A stretch of DNA of 64,000 nucleotides from the IMG/VR virus record IMGVR_UViG_3300008110_000042, positions 1 to 64,000 of that record. One strand, 5' to 3'. Shown piece after piece: positions 32,273 through 42,494 of the stretch. This DNA comes from a virus. Position 1 is the stretch's first letter. Each line of letters begins with the position of its first letter. The position numbers and the translations under genes are program-made. A model generated the notes under the pieces. It was not told where the DNA came from and did no database searches. It saw only the letters and a program-made list of their open reading frames with translations.

Positions 32273-33954
32273 CTTCGTTTACGGTTTAAAATAGATTTAC
32301 CAAACTTATTTTCTTTTGGTTCTTTCCCATTCAGTAGGATAGCACCAGAGATTCTATCACCTAGAATACCTAGGGATCTCTTGTTGCTCATCCAATCTTT
32401 TACTTTATTCTTATAATCTTCTTCTTGTCTATTGATCATTTCTCTTTCGGGATCAACCGCCAGAGCTTCAGTCCAATAGGATACAGCAGCAGCGAGTACA
32501 TCTACACGGTCATCGTGCTTTAGTGCGCCACGCTTTTCCTGCATTCTAGTAATTTGAATTTGATTATCTTTATTTTTTAATACTTCGGTATCCATAACTA
32601 ATCTATGCTGTGCCATAATTGGCTCTAGTATATTAATTATTCTATGTTCCTTTTGTCCTGATACTTTGAATTCTTCAATGGCAACAGCACCACAATTCTG
32701 CATTACGACAGGTGTAAGGATCTTGCCAAACATACCATCACCGTAGTTAGACTCATACCTTACGAGATTAATGTCGTACTGATTAATCAACTTACAGATT
32801 TGTTTAAGTGTTGGTGTATCATAGCCACCCTGAATACCTAGTAGTTCATGGATGACAACATAACCATGAGCGAACGATGCAACGCATACCGCAGTTTCAT
32901 CCGCGCCTCTACCAGATGGGTCGATAAACAATACAGTCTGTGAATACGGGACAAACTTAGGTTCAATGTGCATTGGTTCATATACAAGATCTCCTTTCAT
33001 ACCAAAAGAAGAAACTCTTCTATTTACCACGCTCTTAGCATGAACAATTTTTACCGGAAAGACTTCTGGATCGACATCAATAACGATGATGTCTTCCAAT
33101 CTGAGGGGATATTTCTTGTTGTCAGCTGAAGTCGTTTTGAGTTTATAGTGGAGTTCAAAATTTGTAGGACCAATCTTTGCTTCAAGTTCAGCAAGTTTCT
33201 CATCCGAGAATCGCTCTGGCTGTGTCGAACAACCCGGCTCCATGCCCAACTGCAACACATAGGAATCAACATCTTCAACATCCTCTGCATTATCCAAGTC
33301 TGGCATTACTGCCGGAAACTTGATAATCTTGTAGATACCACCTAGTTTGTTATATACAGAGTCTTTGGATTGTGGTGTACCAAGGAATCTGATAGAGCAG
33401 TCTTCACCTTTGTTCTTGACATTCTCAAGTTCAAGGCAACGCTCCCATAATTTCTCTCTAGCCTGTGGGCTATCTGAGTTCTCAGGAATCTCTACATCGT
33501 CACCAATGATCTTGTCTGCGTGTAGACCTGTGATCTGGGAGGTAATACCTCTAGCGGTAACGGATAGATCCTGAGTAAATTTAGTTCTACTGTTTACATT
33601 AAAACCAAAAGCACTATCCTTATCGGACTCCTTTGGTTCTAGGTTTGCCATGTATGGAACCAGAGTTAAAATGTTTCTGGCCTGAGATACAAACTTAATT
33701 GCCTTATCCGCTGTAGCAGAAAGTACAAGTATTGTTGTATTAGGATTCCGTAGTAGAATCCAAGATACATAACAAGCTGTGATTACACTCTTACCAGCAC
33801 CACGCCCTGCCTGTAGGATATGATCACTTGGACCTTCCTGTAGACGGTTAGCTATGGCATACTGGAGAGGGGTGGGTTCACCTAAACCCAAATACTTAAA
33901 ACAAAAATAAAGGTGATTGCGGAAGTCGTCTATGACCTCTGGGGGTGGCTTCAT
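32269..33954 (-). CDS. terL: Terminase large subunit
   Basis: This is a 561-residue packaging motor (T7 gp19 has 586). Walker A GRGAGKS is at residues 50-56; the ATPase domain continues to about 300, with an ADKIIGDDVE segment near 145-155; the nuclease domain starts with FIDPSGRGADETAV near 330-345, supplying the first metal-binding Asp. It pumps DNA into the procapsid and cuts the concatemer. A strong TAGGAGG site precedes ATG 33954, after two hairpins, so it may be expressed separately from the upstream genes. Confidence 0.96.
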   Translation of the reverse strand: MKPPPEVIDDFRNHLYFCFKYLGLGEPTPLQYAIANRLQEGPSDHILQAGRGAGKSVITACYVSWILLRNPNTTILVLSATADKAIKFVSQARNILTLVPYMANLEPKESDKDSAFGFNVNSRTKFTQDLSVTARGITSQITGLHADKIIGDDVEIPENSDSPQAREKLWERCLELENVKNKGEDCSIRFLGTPQSKDSVYNKLGGIYKIIKFPAVMPDLDNAEDVEDVDSYVLQLGMEPGCSTQPERFSDEKLAELEAKIGPTNFELHYKLKTTSADNKKYPLRLEDIIVIDVDPEVFPVKIVHAKSVVNRRVSSFGMKGDLVYEPMHIEPKFVPYSQTVLFIDPSGRGADETAVCVASFAHGYVVIHELLGIQGGYDTPTLKQICKLINQYDINLVRYESNYGDGMFGKILTPVVMQNCGAVAIEEFKVSGQKEHRIINILEPIMAQHRLVMDTEVLKNKDNQIQITRMQEKRGALKHDDRVDVLAAAVSYWTEALAVDPEREMINRQEEDYKNKVKDWMSNKRSLGILGDRISGAILLNGKEPKENKFGKSILNRKRR

Positions 33955-34033
33955 GGTTTGCCTCCTAATGGCCCTAGAATGGCCTATAAACGGTTTTAAT
34001 GTGTTCAGGCTATCTGGGTAGCCTCGGCATACG

Positions 34034-34066
34034 AAAAACCCTAGGGAGCAATTAAGCTCCCTAGGG
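34034..34066 (-). terminator. Terminator between small and large terminase genes
   Basis: A perfect 11-base stem (CCCTAGGGAGC and its complement, 34056-34066 with 34039-34049) with a six-base loop, followed by TTTTTCG in minus-strand RNA. It begins just after the stop at 34074. A second, weaker hairpin (AGGCTA/TAGCCT, 34007-34024) follows. Confidence 0.85.
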
Positions 34067-34073
34067 CGAACTT

Positions 34074-34298
34074 TTAAATCTGTGAAGACTTAAACTTGAA
34101 TGGTATCTTGGCCTTCATGCTATCCTCAAGGGTGTTGAGGGTACTGGAGGGGATGCCATCTAGCACCTCCCGGTTGTCGTTTACCACGCCACGAATGACT
34201 TGGTATAGTCCGGGGGTACTCTTTGTATCGTCCTTGAGATCGTCCAATAGACGCTCAATAAGACGAGAGTTCAATAAATTGATTAGTTCTGGATTCAC
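34074..34298 (-). CDS. Putative terminase small subunit
   Basis: This 74-residue acidic helical protein (T7 gp18 has 89) lies directly upstream of terL. It includes LIERLLDDLKDDTKSTPGLYQVIRG, like the helix-turn pattern of podophage DNA maturase A proteins. It would recognise phage DNA and regulate the motor. The call rests on synteny, size and general pattern. Confidence 0.68.
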   Translation of the reverse strand: MNPELINLLNSRLIERLLDDLKDDTKSTPGLYQVIRGVVNDNREVLDGIPSSTLNTLEDSMKAKIPFKFKSSQI

Positions 34299-34409
34299 TT
34301 CTTCTTGAACAACTCAGGAAGCTTACTTACGGGAACGACTGAACCCGCAACATAGCCTACTACGAAGAGCATGAGAGCAAACCAAACTGAACCTAGGAAT
34401 GATTCCATA
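34295..34409 (-). pseudogene. Frameshifted small membrane-protein gene
   Basis: ATG 34409 follows AAGGA and begins Met-Glu-Ser-Phe-Leu-Gly-Ser-Val-Trp-Phe. If one T of the four-T run at 34379-34382 is skipped, the frame continues as a hydrophobic segment with a Gly-Tyr-Val-Ala-Gly-Ser core and ends Leu-Phe-Lys-Lys-Lys at the TGA at 34295. Read without the shift it ends early in unrelated residues. It may be a sequence error, a real mutation or a +1 recoding site. A small one-pass protein here could belong to the lysis group. Confidence 0.42.
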
Positions 34410-34413
34410 ATTA

Positions 34414-34884
34414 TTATCCTTCTACTTTCTTATATGCAGCATTGAATGCGGGATCTGAGGCCCGTAGTACTGCAATTGCTTCACGAATTGTTGTGGGGTC
34501 TGTTTCATCCTTGGCCTCGGCAAGTACCTTGGCCTGTTGAATCTTTTTCTCTGGGATGAATAGACCTAATGAATAAACAGTTTTTTGAATTAAAGTTCCG
34601 ACACCTGTGTACCACAACAATACACAGACACCGATGATAGCCAAGGCTATGAAACCATAGCTTAACATATCTCCCCACCACGGCGTGATGTCTTTTACAT
34701 TGCCAACGGCTCCTGCTATGTCAGTAGACTCACCAAGGATATTGTGGGCATGCTTGTGAGCAGTCTTAATATCCGTGGTTTGAATAATAGCCATAGCCTC
34801 TTGTTGAATATAGTGATTGCTTGTGGATATCTCCTGTGTAGAAGAACATCCAGCCAAAGCAACCAACCAGAATAGATAACGCAT
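34414..34884 (-). CDS. Membrane lipoprotein, possible spanin
   Basis: This is 156 residues. The first 13 form a short lipoprotein signal ending in the lipobox Leu-Ala-Gly-Cys13, so it should be anchored to the outer membrane after cleavage. A second hydrophobic segment at about 76-98 could cross the inner membrane, leaving a helical tail of about 55 residues in the cytoplasm. A lipid anchor plus a membrane span is the layout of unimolecular spanins such as T1 gp11, which fuse the two membranes at lysis; the long C-terminal tail is atypical. Its start overlaps the preceding stop (TAATG). Confidence 0.55.
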   Translation of the reverse strand: MRYLFWLVALAGCSSTQEISTSNHYIQQEAMAIIQTTDIKTAHKHAHNILGESTDIAGAVGNVKDITPWWGDMLSYGFIALAIIGVCVLLWYTGVGTLIQKTVYSLGLFIPEKKIQQAKVLAEAKDETDPTTIREAIAVLRASDPAFNAAYKKVEG

Positions 34885-35138
34885 TACTTGGACTCCAGCA
34901 TTTCTACACGATAGCGTAGTGCCTTGAGATCTCCTATGACGGTTATGATACTCTTCCCATTTTCAATATCAGCCTTTACTAAGTCTTTGGTTATTTCCTT
35001 GAGTTGTCTAAGCTCATCGGCATTAGATTCAATCAAGGCTTCTCGCTTACCTAGTCTGACAATCACAGTGACCACACCAATGGTGAGAATAGCCAACTGC
35101 ATAAATGAAACAAATATTGCAAGGTTATTCTCTGTCAT
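34884..35138 (-). CDS. Membrane protein with coiled coil, lysis-associated candidate
   Basis: This is 84 residues: a hydrophobic segment at about 6-28, then a charged coiled coil to the end. It lies between the fibre gene and the terminase genes, where T7 has the holin (gp17.5), and overlaps the lipoprotein gene by one base. The layout fits an Rz-like inner-membrane spanin as well as a small holin. The sequence alone does not decide. Confidence 0.55.
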   Translation of the reverse strand: MTENNLAIFVSFMQLAILTIGVVTVIVRLGKREALIESNADELRQLKEITKDLVKADIENGKSIITVIGDLKALRYRVEMLESK

Positions 35139-35148
35139 TATTTATTCC

Positions 35149-38100
35149 TTAAGTTAAACGAGTAATAAGAAGTTGTGCATATCTACTAGCTGTTCCTGTG
35201 GCTACACCAGCATTTCTAAGTTTTGCTATTGTAAAAGACCCAGCAGTTCCAATAAAAGGACCAACACTGTATGTAGCTGGAGCAATACCAAGAGTTTGTA
35301 ATGCGACGGCCTCTATAAGAGAGTGAGCAACAGCACTAGGAATACTCTGGTTTGCTGCATCAAAGTCCCAAGTATAAGTTGTACTACTACCATAACCATA
35401 AAAAGCACCTGTGGTGACTAAGAATGTTCCAGTTCCAGTTATAACAACACTTGAGTTTCTACAATCAACACCAGTAGCTAGTGTAACTTTTAAAAGAGTG
35501 GGTGTGTTAATAGTAAAAGATGAAATATTAACATTTATAGTTTGACTTTGTGCAGTAATAGCCGCTGTTACTAAAGTGCTAGTTGGTTTTAAAGTGTCTA
35601 CATAACCCTTAGTAGCTGCATGATTAGCTACAGTAGGTGTAGCAACTCCGCTGATTACACCGTTTACTGTTAGTGTACCATAGATAGCAGAGCTACCATT
35701 GGTACTTCCAGCAGTACCAGTAGTTAAACCACCAGCAGTAATGGTAACACCATTTGCTTCTACAGTAAGACCATTCTTAATAGTTGTTCCACCAGTACCA
35801 GCAATTGTTAATCTATCTGTGTTATTTGTTTGAATAGCAAAGGTATTAGCAGTACTTGTACCAAGGGTTTGAGGAGTAGCGCTGACTGCTCCGTTTGTAG
35901 GCATGAAGCCGCTGATACCAGAGATTGCAGTATCTAGCACACCCTTAGTAATTACTGCATCATTAGCAGTAGTGACTGTTGTGTTTGTAGCATTTGATAC
36001 TATATAAGCCTTACCACTGGCAGGGGTGCGAAGAATAATATCTCCTATACTGCTTACACCAGCAGCAGCACCAAGACGCTCAATAGATGTTGTGGCTGCT
36101 GCAGCTGTTCCACCGAGGGCAACCTTAGCAGCAGCCGCGCCTAGGGCAAGACTGTCATTAAGAGTTACTGCCCCACCTAGTGTGGTAGTGTTGCTGCCAG
36201 TAACAGTCAATGAACCAGCAATGCTAGTAGTATCGTTAATTGTGGTAGTTCCACCAAAAGAATCTAGAATTAAACCACCAGTAGAGGTGTTGATTGTATT
36301 AGTAGCTAGAGTAATATTACCAAGAGTAGCAGAACCAAACTGAACTGCGCTGTTAGTGGCAATATTTTGTGGTAGAGTTAAAGCAACTGAGTCACCTGTT
36401 CTTGTTGCAGTTATTGCGTTTGCTCCAGCACCAGTAACAGCAGTTACCGCTTGACCAGCAGCAAGAGTGGTAGTAAAAGTTAAGTTACTACTTCCTGTAA
36501 AAGTTTGCGCTGCTGAAGTTACTGCGCCAGCAATAGCAATAGTAGCACCGGGAGTTAAAGCTGTGGCTGTTGCTGCGTTACCAGTAATGCTGCTTGAAGT
36601 ATATGCAATATCTCTTGTTGTACTGCCGTCAATACGAACCTTTAGTGTACCGCTTTGATTCCACACATCTCCAGCAACTGGAGATCCTGTAGTACCAGAT
36701 GGTAGGTTTAAACCAGCGTTAGTGCTTGGCGTAGCTGTAGTCAGCTTTCCAGTCATAGCCTGAGTGCCATCGCGTAGCATGGTTAAACCACGCAGGTCAT
36801 TTACCGCCTTAGAGTTAGCTACAGTTGTGGTACTTGAGCTACTAGTGCTATCAGTTAGATCGACTGCGATAAGACCAGAGATATTTGTCAAACCACCTGT
36901 TGAAGTGTTTACTTTAACACCGCCTAATTGGGTTGGTGAGGCGGTTGGTAAAGACAGAGCACCTGTCCCAGTGTCTAAATTTAAACCACTGGTATTAACA
37001 GCAGCAACCATGACTTGACCAAGGGTGGAGTTTCCAGCAACTGAAGTAACACTAACAATACCACTAGCAATAGAAAGACCAGTACCAATTTTAATACCAC
37101 CAAGTTGAGAAGCTGTAGCAGTATTAAGAGTAATATCTCCTGTACCACTATTGATTAGTAAACCACCAGCTGTAGGAACTTGAACTAAACCTAGTGTAGC
37201 AGCACCAGCAATACTTGCTGAGACTGATCTAGATGTTCCAAAGTTTCGGATAAAGACAGAACCAGATGGAGTAACTGCACTATCTAAATAAACAATTACT
37301 TTTTTAGGGCTTACGCCTGTATCTAAACGGAAGAATCTACCAGCTGCGGCTGGAACCGCTGTACTTGGAATATAAATACGACCTTCTGAATCAGTTACTA
37401 TTAGCATTTCTGCTGTTGTTGCAGCAAGAGTGGCTAAAGAAAACTCATAAGGTTTATTACCATTTACTATAGTACCAGCAGTAGGCCAAGCATTTGTAAA
37501 GGTTTGTGGATCTGTGACAGCCTGACCATAAAGAGTAAGGGCTTGTACATATCCGTAGTTTACAGCATCATTAGCGGCTAGCGAACCACCAGAACGCATT
37601 GTAACATTAATGATTGGGTTGCTATTAGCGTTAATAAGACCGCCAGAAATAGCCAAAGCATTGGCTTCTAAATAACTCCTTGTGACTACATCTTGAGCAC
37701 TTGTTGGATCTACAACATTACTAATCTTTTTAGTACCAGCGCTAAGAACGCCACCTGTTAGGAATACGGAATTAGTAGCTAATCGGTTATCAATAACGGT
37801 GTTAAGACCTGAAGTTAAAGTGTAGTTTGTGTCTACATAATTCTTAGTAACAGCGTCTGTAGAAAGAGTAGGCTCACCTAAAAGTAGAATCTTTTGGTTA
37901 TTAAGACTTACAGCTGCTGTAGGCGCAGTCATTTGATCAAGTCTATTTGCTTGGACTGCGGTATTAAAATTGGAAACATTACTGGCTGTAATACTGCCAC
38001 CAGATACGGAAGTCACACGACCATAGGTATCGACAGTGATGCTATTGGGGATGCTAGTAACACCTAGACCTGTGGTAATAACTCCAGAAGGAAGATTAGA

Positions 38101-39432
38101 TGCAGCCAATGCACCAGTAACTGCGCTAGCATTAACAGCAGGAATATCTGTTGCAGTTAGTGCTCTCTCAGAGGCTGCTGTGATACGACCAGTACTGTCC
38201 ACAGTTACCTGTGTTAGCACGGTAGTACTATCACCATAAGTACCTGCAACTCCTCCAACAGTTGGAAGATCTGCGGTAACTAGGCTGCGATGACCAATAG
38301 AAGTAATTCTTCCCTTAGTATCTACAGATGCGTATAGCATGTTATTGGCATTACTACCAGTGCTAGCACCAAAGGATGTGGTTGATCCCAAGCTGTTTGC
38401 TACAGGAAGAGCATCCGAGGGCAGGACATAACCCTGACCAGACGCATTGGAAAGCTTTCCTAAAGAAAGACTGCTATTGGCGATTAGTGCAGCGGCTAGT
38501 GTACCTGTTGTTAGGTTGCTGGCATTGCTAATCTGGCTAATAGTTGCAGCATCTGTAGCAGACACACCATTGGCTAGATTTGTTAGCTTAAGACCACCAG
38601 CAGTATAGTCTCCGGTAAATGTAGGAGGAGTGGTATCAATACCAGTTCTGTGCAATGTACCATTAACTATAGCATTGCGTAATGTTAATAAATTTGTAGC
38701 AAATGTTTGAGCATAATAACTTAAATTACCATCAGAAATCTGAGTTCCATACTGCGTTAGAGCAGGAGAATTCATATCCTTAATGAAATTATTATTCATC
38801 TTAAAGTCAGCTTGACCAAGGAATGGACCATCTACGGCATTCTCGTCATACTTTAGAATAGCTTCATTACGGAATCGTGCAACAAGTTCCTGTACAATGT
38901 ACTTTAACTGATCAAACTGCAGATTTAACTGTGTTGTAGTCAGGCGAGTACCGGGAGCAAAGGTAACAATGCTGTTGATTGATGGGGTTTTACGGCGAAT
39001 GTAGACTTTATCTGCTTCTCTAACAGGAGGACCAGCTGTAGATCCTGCTTGTACAGTGGGAATTAATAAATCCTCTTCACTTTCTATAATGTAAGTTCTA
39101 GAATTTGGGTAATATAATCCATTATCTTCAAAGGTAGGTATTGTACTAAGGTCTACAAATGTTAGTACCTTTGTTTGCTCATTGATTGTATACCAGTTTT
39201 TTGGGAAAATAAAAATCTGCCTACGATCAGCAATTGTAAAACCATACCCACCAAATTTAGTATCCGTTCCTGTATCAAAAATACGCTCTACTTCAATTTG
39301 ATCAATAAGAGGAACATTAGGTAAAAAGCTTAGTGTACTTAAATCAAATGTACCTGCAGAAATTGATGGGTTATTATTCCCATCAAAGATCAGGGTTGTT
39401 GTAGCTATATTTAAATTATCATATGTTGTCAT
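35149..39432 (-). CDS. Tail fibre protein
   Basis: This is a 1,427-residue protein (T7 gp17 has 553). The first 180 or so residues match the virion-attachment head of T7-type fibres, including FGGYGFTIADRRQIFIFP and GTRLTTTQLNLQFDQL. The long shaft has repeats of the type VDTYGRVTS...LTATDIP and many Thr/Ala/Gly/Ser turns. The C-terminus would contact the host receptor. It comes after tail-tube B and is the main adsorption protein candidate. Confidence 0.9.
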   Translation of the reverse strand: MTTYDNLNIATTTLIFDGNNNPSISAGTFDLSTLSFLPNVPLIDQIEVERIFDTGTDTKFGGYGFTIADRRQIFIFPKNWYTINEQTKVLTFVDLSTIPTFEDNGLYYPNSRTYIIESEEDLLIPTVQAGSTAGPPVREADKVYIRRKTPSINSIVTFAPGTRLTTTQLNLQFDQLKYIVQELVARFRNEAILKYDENAVDGPFLGQADFKMNNNFIKDMNSPALTQYGTQISDGNLSYYAQTFATNLLTLRNAIVNGTLHRTGIDTTPPTFTGDYTAGGLKLTNLANGVSATDAATISQISNASNLTTGTLAAALIANSSLSLGKLSNASGQGYVLPSDALPVANSLGSTTSFGASTGSNANNMLYASVDTKGRITSIGHRSLVTADLPTVGGVAGTYGDSTTVLTQVTVDSTGRITAASERALTATDIPAVNASAVTGALAASNLPSGVITTGLGVTSIPNSITVDTYGRVTSVSGGSITASNVSNFNTAVQANRLDQMTAPTAAVSLNNQKILLLGEPTLSTDAVTKNYVDTNYTLTSGLNTVIDNRLATNSVFLTGGVLSAGTKKISNVVDPTSAQDVVTRSYLEANALAISGGLINANSNPIINVTMRSGGSLAANDAVNYGYVQALTLYGQAVTDPQTFTNAWPTAGTIVNGNKPYEFSLATLAATTAEMLIVTDSEGRIYIPSTAVPAAAGRFFRLDTGVSPKKVIVYLDSAVTPSGSVFIRNFGTSRSVSASIAGAATLGLVQVPTAGGLLINSGTGDITLNTATASQLGGIKIGTGLSIASGIVSVTSVAGNSTLGQVMVAAVNTSGLNLDTGTGALSLPTASPTQLGGVKVNTSTGGLTNISGLIAVDLTDSTSSSSTTTVANSKAVNDLRGLTMLRDGTQAMTGKLTTATPSTNAGLNLPSGTTGSPVAGDVWNQSGTLKVRIDGSTTRDIAYTSSSITGNAATATALTPGATIAIAGAVTSAAQTFTGSSNLTFTTTLAAGQAVTAVTGAGANAITATRTGDSVALTLPQNIATNSAVQFGSATLGNITLATNTINTSTGGLILDSFGGTTTINDTTSIAGSLTVTGSNTTTLGGAVTLNDSLALGAAAAKVALGGTAAAATTSIERLGAAAGVSSIGDIILRTPASGKAYIVSNATNTTVTTANDAVITKGVLDTAISGISGFMPTNGAVSATPQTLGTSTANTFAIQTNNTDRLTIAGTGGTTIKNGLTVEANGVTITAGGLTTGTAGSTNGSSAIYGTLTVNGVISGVATPTVANHAATKGYVDTLKPTSTLVTAAITAQSQTINVNISSFTINTPTLLKVTLATGVDCRNSSVVITGTGTFLVTTGAFYGYGSSTTYTWDFDAANQSIPSAVAHSLIEAVALQTLGIAPATYSVGPFIGTAGSFTIAKLRNAGVATGTASRYAQLLITRLT

Positions 39433-39443
39433 ATGTGTCTCCG

Positions 39444-42400
39444 TTAAGTATCAATGGTTGTGTATTTCTGTTTGAACTTGCCCTTGAACTCCATATTTGT
39501 AATGTTTACTGGAGTGGGGTATTCGCTAGAAATAGATATAGTAGTTGAGTCTGAATAACCCATAATCTTTGTGACAAACTCACCCTGTACTTGAAAGATT
39601 TCAAGTGGAAGAGTGTCTTCATAGGCTGTGTATTCAGGTCTAGTTGGAATATAGCTTGTAGTGAAAGCTGTTCTTCCTCTATGAGTAACTTCAATATCAT
39701 ATGGTCCCGTATAGTAGTGTCTAAAGACAGCACTACGGATATTTAGTACACCATCAATGATGTTGTTATTCTCATCTCTCACAAACAATGTACTAAGCTC
39801 TACTCGCATCTTATACTTAATACCAATATACACATAATAATTCTGTACTGCATAATCTGCACCAAGGACTACAATTTCTGTGTATGGATTAGAACTACCA
39901 TCTACTTTGTTTGTTACAGAAATAGGTTGAATAGAAACATTACTTAGATCTTCTTCATTAATATTTCCATTGTTATTCCATCCTTTAAATAACACAATAA
40001 AATATTTGCTAGTATCTGTAATATCAGTATGACCGGGTAATCTGTATGTTGTACTTGCTGTGTATGGATCATACTTAGCATTATAGTTAGTTGGTTCACT
40101 ATCCGAGTTAATAATCTTCATCTTAAACATACGATCAAGACGAGGAACATAAACATCTTCATTTAACATTAGATTTCTATATAAATAGTAAACGTAAGAA
40201 GAACTATTTGCACTAACTAATCTTTTGCTAACAACATACATATGACTATCATAGCATTGAAGAGTTTCAATAGACTCTTCATCAGCTAACATATATCTAT
40301 AGAAAGAGTTTTGAATAACTCTATCTCCACTGAATCTATTAATGTAACCGTAAATATGATTACGATTTTCATCATCAACAAACAATAATGTATCTTGTGC
40401 AGGAGCGGTAGCCGCTGCCCTGTACTGCCGTGGTAGATATCCAGCGGCTTGGCTAGATACTTCAGCAGCTGAGGCATAGCCCATCGTTCCTTTACCTGTA
40501 AACAGGAATAGACGCTGTGAGTCAAAGAAGTACAAGCGAGATCCAATGAACTGTGGATCTAAAATAGGAGCAGTGCCATAGTATGTAACAGGGGCAACAG
40601 CCACATTGGTTGGAGACATCTCTTGACCATTGGCAGACATCAATTGGAATTGGATGTTTGCTTTAGTATTAATAAACATATACTCTTCAAAGGGAGTCAT
40701 ACTTGTGATTTCACAGTAATTGTTTGAAGAGACACGAATATCAATAGGATCAGTAATTACAAGATTAGATGGATCATCATAGAATAGATTTTCATATTCT
40801 CCCATCTGAGATGAGAAGATGACATCATCCGCAGCAAACCAAAGTCTATCTTTGAATACTGCAATGCTTGTAATTGGTACATGTCTTAATGACTTTCTAT
40901 CGACAGTCTTAAAGATACTTGGACCGGGGTTAGATCGCTTGTCACCACTAGTTCTAGCAGTCCATTTAATTGGTTCCATGTTCCATGAAGTTACATTGGA
41001 AGAATCAATTGTTACCACAAGTTTTTGTGGCATTCTGCGGGGATCAATATAAGAATGCTCATCAGGTGTTCTTACCTTCTGTAGATAAGGGCGACCTGTG
41101 GTTGTAATTTCGGTTGTGTGGACTACACCACCAGTTGTGCCACTAGTTTTATAAATACCTTTAGTTGTATCTGAAGGACTATAATAAAACTTTTGATCAG
41201 TTGGATTCCAAGAGATAACTCTATAGAAACCAGAAGTTGAATTTAAATATGGATTAACCATAAAGAAAATCTTACCACGACCATCAATCTTACCATCTAA
41301 ATCTGTATCAGGATCATACAATAGACGAAGCATTTGTCTTGCTTTGATGTCTGTGGTTGTAGTAAGCTTTGAGTTATTAGAGTACCAATCATCTGCCTCG
41401 GGTGGTAGCTTTACTTCTGAAAGATCATCTACCTTTTGACCAAGGTATTGTTGAGTTGACTCATAATAAAAGTAATCATCTACTGAAATATAATCGGCAC
41501 CGGGAACTGCAATTGAATAAGTTGTTGTAGTATCAGGATGAGCACCGGGCCATGAAGCAACAGAAACTTCTCTTGTACTACCTACATAATCTGTAATAAG
41601 AACAGCTGTTGAGCTTGCTCCAGTACCACTAGTTAGAGTAATATACATACCATTATATGTATCATCTACATCAACAGCTGTTGTTGCTAATTGAATTTTT
41701 GTACTTGATCCAGATCGTGCTAAGCCTGTAACTACACCGGGTTTCCACCCAAGAAGAATATCATCAGCTGTCGCTGGCTTTGCATCATCTCCAGTATCAT
41801 ATACTTTCATAACTTTAGATGCAGTATAGTAAGTAAGCTTACGACCTTCAATATCATCATTTGCTGTGACAACACCATTAAGATCAAATAACTTACCACC
41901 AGTAGCACCACTATCCGAACTAAAACCAGCTCGTACATTCTTATTTAGAATAACAATACTTGATCCTAAAGAAACAGCTTTAAGAGATTCTTTAGCTGTC
42001 TTGCTATTAGGGTTATGTGTAATGTATGCTCTAGTAACTGAACTTACTACACCACTTGCATTAGTCTGTGTGGCTGGGGTTAGATCTTCCCAAGATCCTG
42101 TGGGGTATACACGAAAGATATAGAACAATTTATCACTATCAGCTGTTGCATCAAAATCAACAACAACTAAAAAGGTATTATCTTCATTAATGCTATACCA
42201 ATAGTACCACAGATCATGGTCTGGAGAAACAGCGGCTAATGAATATAAATCAAGACGAATTGAGTTTGATCCTATGTTCCATGATGAAGCCGTAGTTACA
42301 GTCTTCTGTGGAACAATCTCAAAGCCGGGACGCTTCTCAAAGTTTCGCTCTAGGGAGACTAGAGCATTGTCAATATTCTGTGCTTCATTAGGCTGGCGTC

Positions 42401-42494
42401 TATTTGGAGACTGTCGCCCTACACTATTTAGGGAATAAATAGGAAGCTTAGTTGTAACTAAACCAGCCTGTGGTCCTCGTCTTCGTATAGCCAT
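39444..42494 (-). CDS. Tail tubular protein B (gp12-like, nozzle)
   Basis: This is a 1,016-residue protein (T7 gp12 has 794). The start IRRRGPQAGLVTTKLPIYSL and the following RRQPNEAQNIDNALVSLERNFEKRPGFE segment are typical: the N-terminus introduces the sample of conserved Arg/Pro motifs seen in gp12-like nozzle proteins. The middle is beta-rich, as expected for a propeller. It forms the end of the tail tube and holds the fibres. It begins exactly where tail-tube A ends. Confidence 0.9.
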   Translation of the reverse strand: MAIRRRGPQAGLVTTKLPIYSLNSVGRQSPNRRQPNEAQNIDNALVSLERNFEKRPGFEIVPQKTVTTASSWNIGSNSIRLDLYSLAAVSPDHDLWYYWYSINEDNTFLVVVDFDATADSDKLFYIFRVYPTGSWEDLTPATQTNASGVVSSVTRAYITHNPNSKTAKESLKAVSLGSSIVILNKNVRAGFSSDSGATGGKLFDLNGVVTANDDIEGRKLTYYTASKVMKVYDTGDDAKPATADDILLGWKPGVVTGLARSGSSTKIQLATTAVDVDDTYNGMYITLTSGTGASSTAVLITDYVGSTREVSVASWPGAHPDTTTTYSIAVPGADYISVDDYFYYESTQQYLGQKVDDLSEVKLPPEADDWYSNNSKLTTTTDIKARQMLRLLYDPDTDLDGKIDGRGKIFFMVNPYLNSTSGFYRVISWNPTDQKFYYSPSDTTKGIYKTSGTTGGVVHTTEITTTGRPYLQKVRTPDEHSYIDPRRMPQKLVVTIDSSNVTSWNMEPIKWTARTSGDKRSNPGPSIFKTVDRKSLRHVPITSIAVFKDRLWFAADDVIFSSQMGEYENLFYDDPSNLVITDPIDIRVSSNNYCEITSMTPFEEYMFINTKANIQFQLMSANGQEMSPTNVAVAPVTYYGTAPILDPQFIGSRLYFFDSQRLFLFTGKGTMGYASAAEVSSQAAGYLPRQYRAAATAPAQDTLLFVDDENRNHIYGYINRFSGDRVIQNSFYRYMLADEESIETLQCYDSHMYVVSKRLVSANSSSYVYYLYRNLMLNEDVYVPRLDRMFKMKIINSDSEPTNYNAKYDPYTASTTYRLPGHTDITDTSKYFIVLFKGWNNNGNINEEDLSNVSIQPISVTNKVDGSSNPYTEIVVLGADYAVQNYYVYIGIKYKMRVELSTLFVRDENNNIIDGVLNIRSAVFRHYYTGPYDIEVTHRGRTAFTTSYIPTRPEYTAYEDTLPLEIFQVQGEFVTKIMGYSDSTTISISSEYPTPVNITNMEFKGKFKQKYTTIDT

